Shown here: positions 63,501 to 64,000 of the stretch, one piece after another | Layout: the number at the start of each line of letters is the position of its first letter | How positions within the stretch are numbered: position 1 is the first letter of the stretch | Source: Mycolicibacterium flavescens | GTDB taxonomy: Bacteria; Actinomycetota; Actinomycetes; Mycobacteriales; Mycobacteriaceae | DNA: 64,000 bases | NCBI GenBank assembly: GCA_900637135.1 | Contig: LR134353.1 | Coordinates: 4,526,001-4,590,000 of the forward strand | Direction: 5' to 3' | Made by a program: the position numbers and the translations under genes | The notes under the pieces: model-generated | Database searches by the model: none | Told to the model about the DNA's origin: nothing | Seen by the model: only the letters and a program-made list of their open reading frames with translations

Positions 63501-64000
63501 GGACCGTCCACGCTGGCCAGCCAGCCCATGATCGGCGTGGGTGTCACCGTCCCGACACCCTCGTCCGCCTCAGCCGGCTCACCTTCGCTGAAGCCGACCA
63601 CTCGAGCCAGCCCGGCCACGGTTTGCTCTACGAAGATGTCACGGGGGCGACACACCAGGCCGGCCGCGCGGGCGCGGGCCACCACCTGCATCGACAGAAT
63701 GCTGTCCCCGCCCAGTTCGAAGAACGAGTCGTCGACTCCGACCCGTTCCACCCCGAGCACCTGGGCGTAGATGCCGGCCAGGATGTCCTCGACGGCGCTC
63801 GCGGGGGCGCGGTACCCGCTGGCGGTGTACGCAGGTGCCGGCAGGGCCCGGATGTCGAGTTTCCCGTTGACCGTCATCGGCAGGGCTTCGAGGACCACCA
63901 CCGCGGCCGGAACCATGTAGGCCGGCAATCGCCGAGCCACGGCCGAGCGGATCTGTCCCGAATCCACCGTGCCCGAGATTGTTTCGGTCACATAACCGAT
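54596..64000 (-). CDS. Giant NRPS, C-terminal part with terminal reductase (5' end outside window)
   Basis: At least 3,134 residues; the gene continues past base 64000. Order from the visible end: tail of an A domain (NGKLDIRALPAP), T (FFELGGDSILSM, ~63.7 kb), epimerization domain (HHMAVDGVSWRILLEDL, FNYLGRLG; ~62.2-63.5 kb), C (DILPLTPLQQGLLFHS, HHTVLDGW; ~61.0-62.15 kb), A (YTSGTTGVPKG, NAYGPTETTMC, YRTGDLVRWDADG; ~59.3-60.9 kb), T, C (LSFGQGRLWFLEQLQGPS, HHIAADGW; ~57.8-59.1 kb), A, T (~56.0-57.8 kb), then a reductase (TGATGFLGRYL; YGNSK; ~54.6-55.85 kb). It assembles a peptide and releases it as aldehyde or alcohol using NADPH. The last two A-T units look identical. Product unknown. Confidence 0.95.
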   Translation of the reverse strand: MGYVTETISGTVDSGQIRSAVARRLPAYMVPAAVVVLEALPMTVNGKLDIRALPAPAYTASGYRAPASAVEDILAGIYAQVLGVERVGVDDSFFELGGDSILSMQVVARARAAGLVCRPRDIFVEQTVAGLARVVGFSEGEPAEADEGVGTVTPTPIMGWLASVDGPVDEFNQTMAVQAPAGVSESDVAVLLQALLDRHAMLRLRVADDGAGGWSLTVPETGAVDVRECLRSVEALSDADLVAARSRLQPAAGMMLSALWVTATGQLVLIIHHMAVDGVSWRILLEDLNIAWGQHNNGHPVTLPVTGMSFARWSALLAEYARRPQVVDRAQTWRQIAATPAVLPAVRPGADTFANAGSLSMSLDSSTTELLLGEVPAAFHAGIHDILLTAFALAVVEFLGEDTVPIGIDVEGHGRAEELGSDVDLSRTVGWFTSKYPVSLSVGGLSWAQVIVGDAALGAVIKDAKEQLRAMPDGLTYGLLRYLNPDVELAQPDPAIGFNYLGRLGAAAAFATEDLWRVSEDGVAHTVAATAVPMPLTHTVELNAATVDTDAGPHLHATWTWARSALDHAQVSRLGRLWFDALTGICAHVRDGGGGLTPSDILPAQLSQRQIEQLQRHHRIADILPLTPLQQGLLFHSVTTQSSGVELYAVQLDIALNGRLDIDRLREAVRTVIARHPNLTSRFCPEFDPPVQVIPADPAAGWRFEQISSEAQIREVCAAERVAVCDLFDGPPFRVALIRSAIDAHRLVVTNHHTVLDGWSMPILLSELFADYHGQRLPAPVPYRSFVYWLAARDQQSAHGAWREALAGLDGPTLVGPPHNSAPGTRDAVSMRLSAETTRSITELARSLHTTISTVLQGAWAQLLTTLTAQHDVVFGVAVSGRPADLPGAESIVGLLINTVPVRATMSATTTTAELLEQLQAAHNNTLEHQHVALPEIHRLTGHDQLFDTLFVYENYPVDTATLSGIDGLAVTGVSTHESTHYPLTVQVTPGTELGVRIQYDMDLFTAETVAGLVGRLQRVLVGMVADPVRRLSSVDVLDGAECVRLGEFGNRAVLTAPVLGSVSIPELFAAQVGRTPDAVALSCGGRLWSYREVEDSANRLAHLLVGYGAGPGECVAVLFSRSAEAVIAILAVLKTGAAYLPMDPVVPDSRIEFMIGDAAPVAALSTAGLASRLAGYGVAVIDVDDEAVGAQPVTALPMPAGDDIAHIIYTSGTTGVPKGVATTHHNVTQWLAALHVGMPSGPGQVWSQWYSYAFDASVEEIWGALLHGSRLVVVPESVASVPGDFQALLLDEGVSVLHQTPSALSALSSQALGSAALVVAAEACSAELVDRWAPGRLMTNAYGPTETTMCVTVSAPLVAGSGTPPIGAPVPGAALFVLDGWLRPVPVGVVGELYAAGHGLGVGYLGRAGLTASRFVSCPFGAPGQRMYRTGDLVRWDADGQLRYLGRADEQVKIRGYRIELGEIQAALAAVEGVEAAVVIAREDRPGDKRLVGYITGTAEPAAVRAVLGERLPAYMVPAAVMVVDALPLTANGKLDTRALPLPEYQDAPYRAPGSAVEEVLAEIYARVLGVDRVGVDDSFFELGGDSLSAMRLIAAINTALETHLSVRTLFDAPTIAGLGPRVGVDGRGLAPLVAGERPAVVPLSFGQGRLWFLEQLQGPSPVYNMAVALRLDGRLDVAALGAALVDVVDRHESLRTVFGDIDGVPYQQVLPPQRAQLGWQVVDATGWSQHQLVEAIGVVARHTFDLANEIPLRARLFSVAEDEHVLAAVVHHIAADGWSLTPLVADLGQAYTSRCAGRAPGWAALPVQYADYALWQRAQFGDVDDAESPIGVQLAYWQQVLAGMPERLVLPTDRPYPHVAGHGGASVAVEWPADLQQRVRAVAREHNATSFMVVQAALAVLLYKLSASTDVAVGFAVAGRSDPALERLVGFFVNTLVLRVQVDGRATVGDLLEQVRARSLEGLEHQDVPFELLVERLNPIRSLSHHPLVQVGLTWQGQGDDPASMLTLGDVQITPMSLQTQSARMDLAFSLGERWSDDGEPAGIVGAVEFRTDLFDTATIAGLVGRLQRVLVGMVADPVRRLSSVDVLDGAECVRLGEFGNRAVLTAPVLGSVSIPELFAAQVGRTPDAVALSCGGRLWSYREVEDSANRLAHLLVGYGAGPGECVAVLFSRSAEAVIAILAVLKTGAAYLPMDPVVPDSRIEFMIGDAAPVAALSTAGLASRLAGYGVAVIDVDDEAVGAQPVTALPMPAGDDIAHIIYTSGTTGVPKGVATTHHNVTQWLAALHVGMPSGPGQVWSQWYSYAFDASVEEIWGALLHGSRLVVVPESVASVPGDFQALLLDEGVSVLHQTPSALSALSSQALGSAALVVAAEACSAELVDRWAPGRLMTNAYGPTETTMCVTVSAPLVAGSGTPPIGAPVPGAALFVLDGWLRPVPVGVVGELYAAGHGLGVGYLGRAGLTASRFVSCPFGAPGQRMYRTGDLVRWDADGQLRYLGRADEQVKIRGYRIELGEIQAALAAVEGVEAAVVIAREDRPGDKRLVGYITGTAEPAAVRAVLGERLPAYMVPAAVMVVDALPLTANGKLDTRALPLPEYQDAPYRAPGSAVEEVLAEIYARVLGVDRVGVDDSFFELGGDSLSAMRLIAAINTALETHLSVRTLFDAPTIAGLGPRLDSHVTDPRFVAVHGSEATEVHAADLTLDKFIDASTLEAARTLPGPSAEVRTVLLTGATGFLGRYLVLELLERMELTNGHLICLVRADSDDEARRRLEGIFDSGDPELLAHFEELAADHLQVIAGDKGEADLGLDTESWQRLADTADLIVDSAAQVSGVLPYHQLFGPNVVGTAELIRLALTTKLKSYVYVSTGNVGDQIEPSAFLEDADIRVVSPTRINDGSNVNGYGNSKWAAEVLLREANDLCRLPVAVFRCGLILADTTYAGQLNLSDLVTRMVLSLMATGVAPKSFFRLDADGNRQRTHADGLPVEFVAEAITTLGAEVGQKSLSGFETYHVMNTHDDGIGFDEYVDWLIEAGYHIERIDDFAEWLQRFEAGLRALPDRVREHSVMGLLQMALHDSENLQPAEPVSGSFASNDRFRAAVHEAKIGANSDDREIPHVTAPVIVKYVTDLQLLGLL
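55980..57814. repeat. A-T module repeat, copy 2 (last module)
   Basis: 1,835 bp that appears identical to 59136-60970 at a fixed offset of 3,156 bp. It covers the end of the linker after the C domain, the whole A domain and the T domain. Borders are sharp: 55979 c versus 59135 g, and 57815 g versus 60971 a. Confidence 0.9.
59136..60970. repeat. A-T module repeat, copy 1 (penultimate module)
   Basis: Partner of 55980-57814, same orientation. The flanking C domains differ: the upstream one (~61.0-62.15 kb) follows an E domain, while the one between the copies (57815-59135) is of the type that follows an L-residue. The offset is exactly 1,052 codons. Confidence 0.9.

Noticed and set aside
1..64000. 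Mobile elements, CRISPR, tRNA genes or prophage
   Set aside because: No transposase, integrase, regular spacer array or cloverleaf-like sequence was recognised anywhere in the window.

Overview
This window is high-GC chromosomal DNA from a mycobacterium, probably a non-tuberculous Mycobacterium/Mycolicibacterium. The evidence is a complete Mce cluster (two YrbE permeases, MceA-F and accessory proteins), menaquinone genes in a mycobacterial arrangement, F420-dependent Ddn-like proteins, DUF3349, DUF2236 and several FadD-type ligases. From memory, the backbone follows the M. tuberculosis Rv0539-Rv0556 region read in reverse complement. I see no tRNA, rRNA, CRISPR array, prophage or insertion sequence.

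Layout. 1-3.7 kb: the 3' end of a thioredoxin-like lipoprotein gene, a DUF3592-like membrane protein, menD and bpoC. 3.8-9.5 kb: an accessory block (flavin monooxygenase, MarR, Ddn-like, DJ-1, GlxA/AraC, TetR, DUF2236) lying between bpoC and menC, with a perfect 11-bp inverted-repeat operator. 9.5-16.2 kb: menC, tspO, a SOUL protein, an acyl-CoA ligase, a YhgE/DUF3533-like exporter and a YtcJ-like amidohydrolase. 16.5-18.9 kb: a DGPF/YCII protein and small secreted proteins, one with a highly repetitive Pro/Gly-rich tail. 18.9-29.9 kb: the Mce operon on the minus strand, ending in a Mas protein, an MPT64/DUF3298-like protein and a small secreted protein. 30.2-30.6 kb: a decayed TetR gene and a KstR-type box at a probable leaderless fadD8 promoter. 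32.3-38.7 kb: a nucleoside-kinase-like protein, a tiny Rmf-like protein, an ECF42-like sigma factor, an atypical HAD protein, two tandem Ddn-like genes, menB and a second DUF2236/TetR pair. 38.8-45.5 kb: an SDR, a FadD, a glyoxalase, a pitA block flanked by inverted DUF3349 paralogues, menE and DUF3140. 45.6-53.8 kb: a PPOX protein, a polytopic membrane protein, a cytochrome b/molybdopterin fusion, a methyltransferase/DUF2064/GT2 operon, a two-component system and a Ddn-like gene under a perfect palindromic operator. 53.9-64 kb: a VC0807-like membrane protein with an iron-box-like start region, then, convergent to it, the 3' part of a giant NRPS gene that runs off the window.

Functional themes. 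MenD, MenC, MenE and MenB cover the isochorismate-to-DHNA-CoA part of menaquinone synthesis. The Mce importer and fadD8 suggest uptake and CoA activation of lipids or sterols. The NRPS (…A-T-E-C-A-T-C-A-T-R) should release a peptide aldehyde or alcohol. Its last two A-T units are apparently identical over 1,835 bp, spaced exactly 1,052 codons apart. This NRPS is the best candidate here for an undescribed system.
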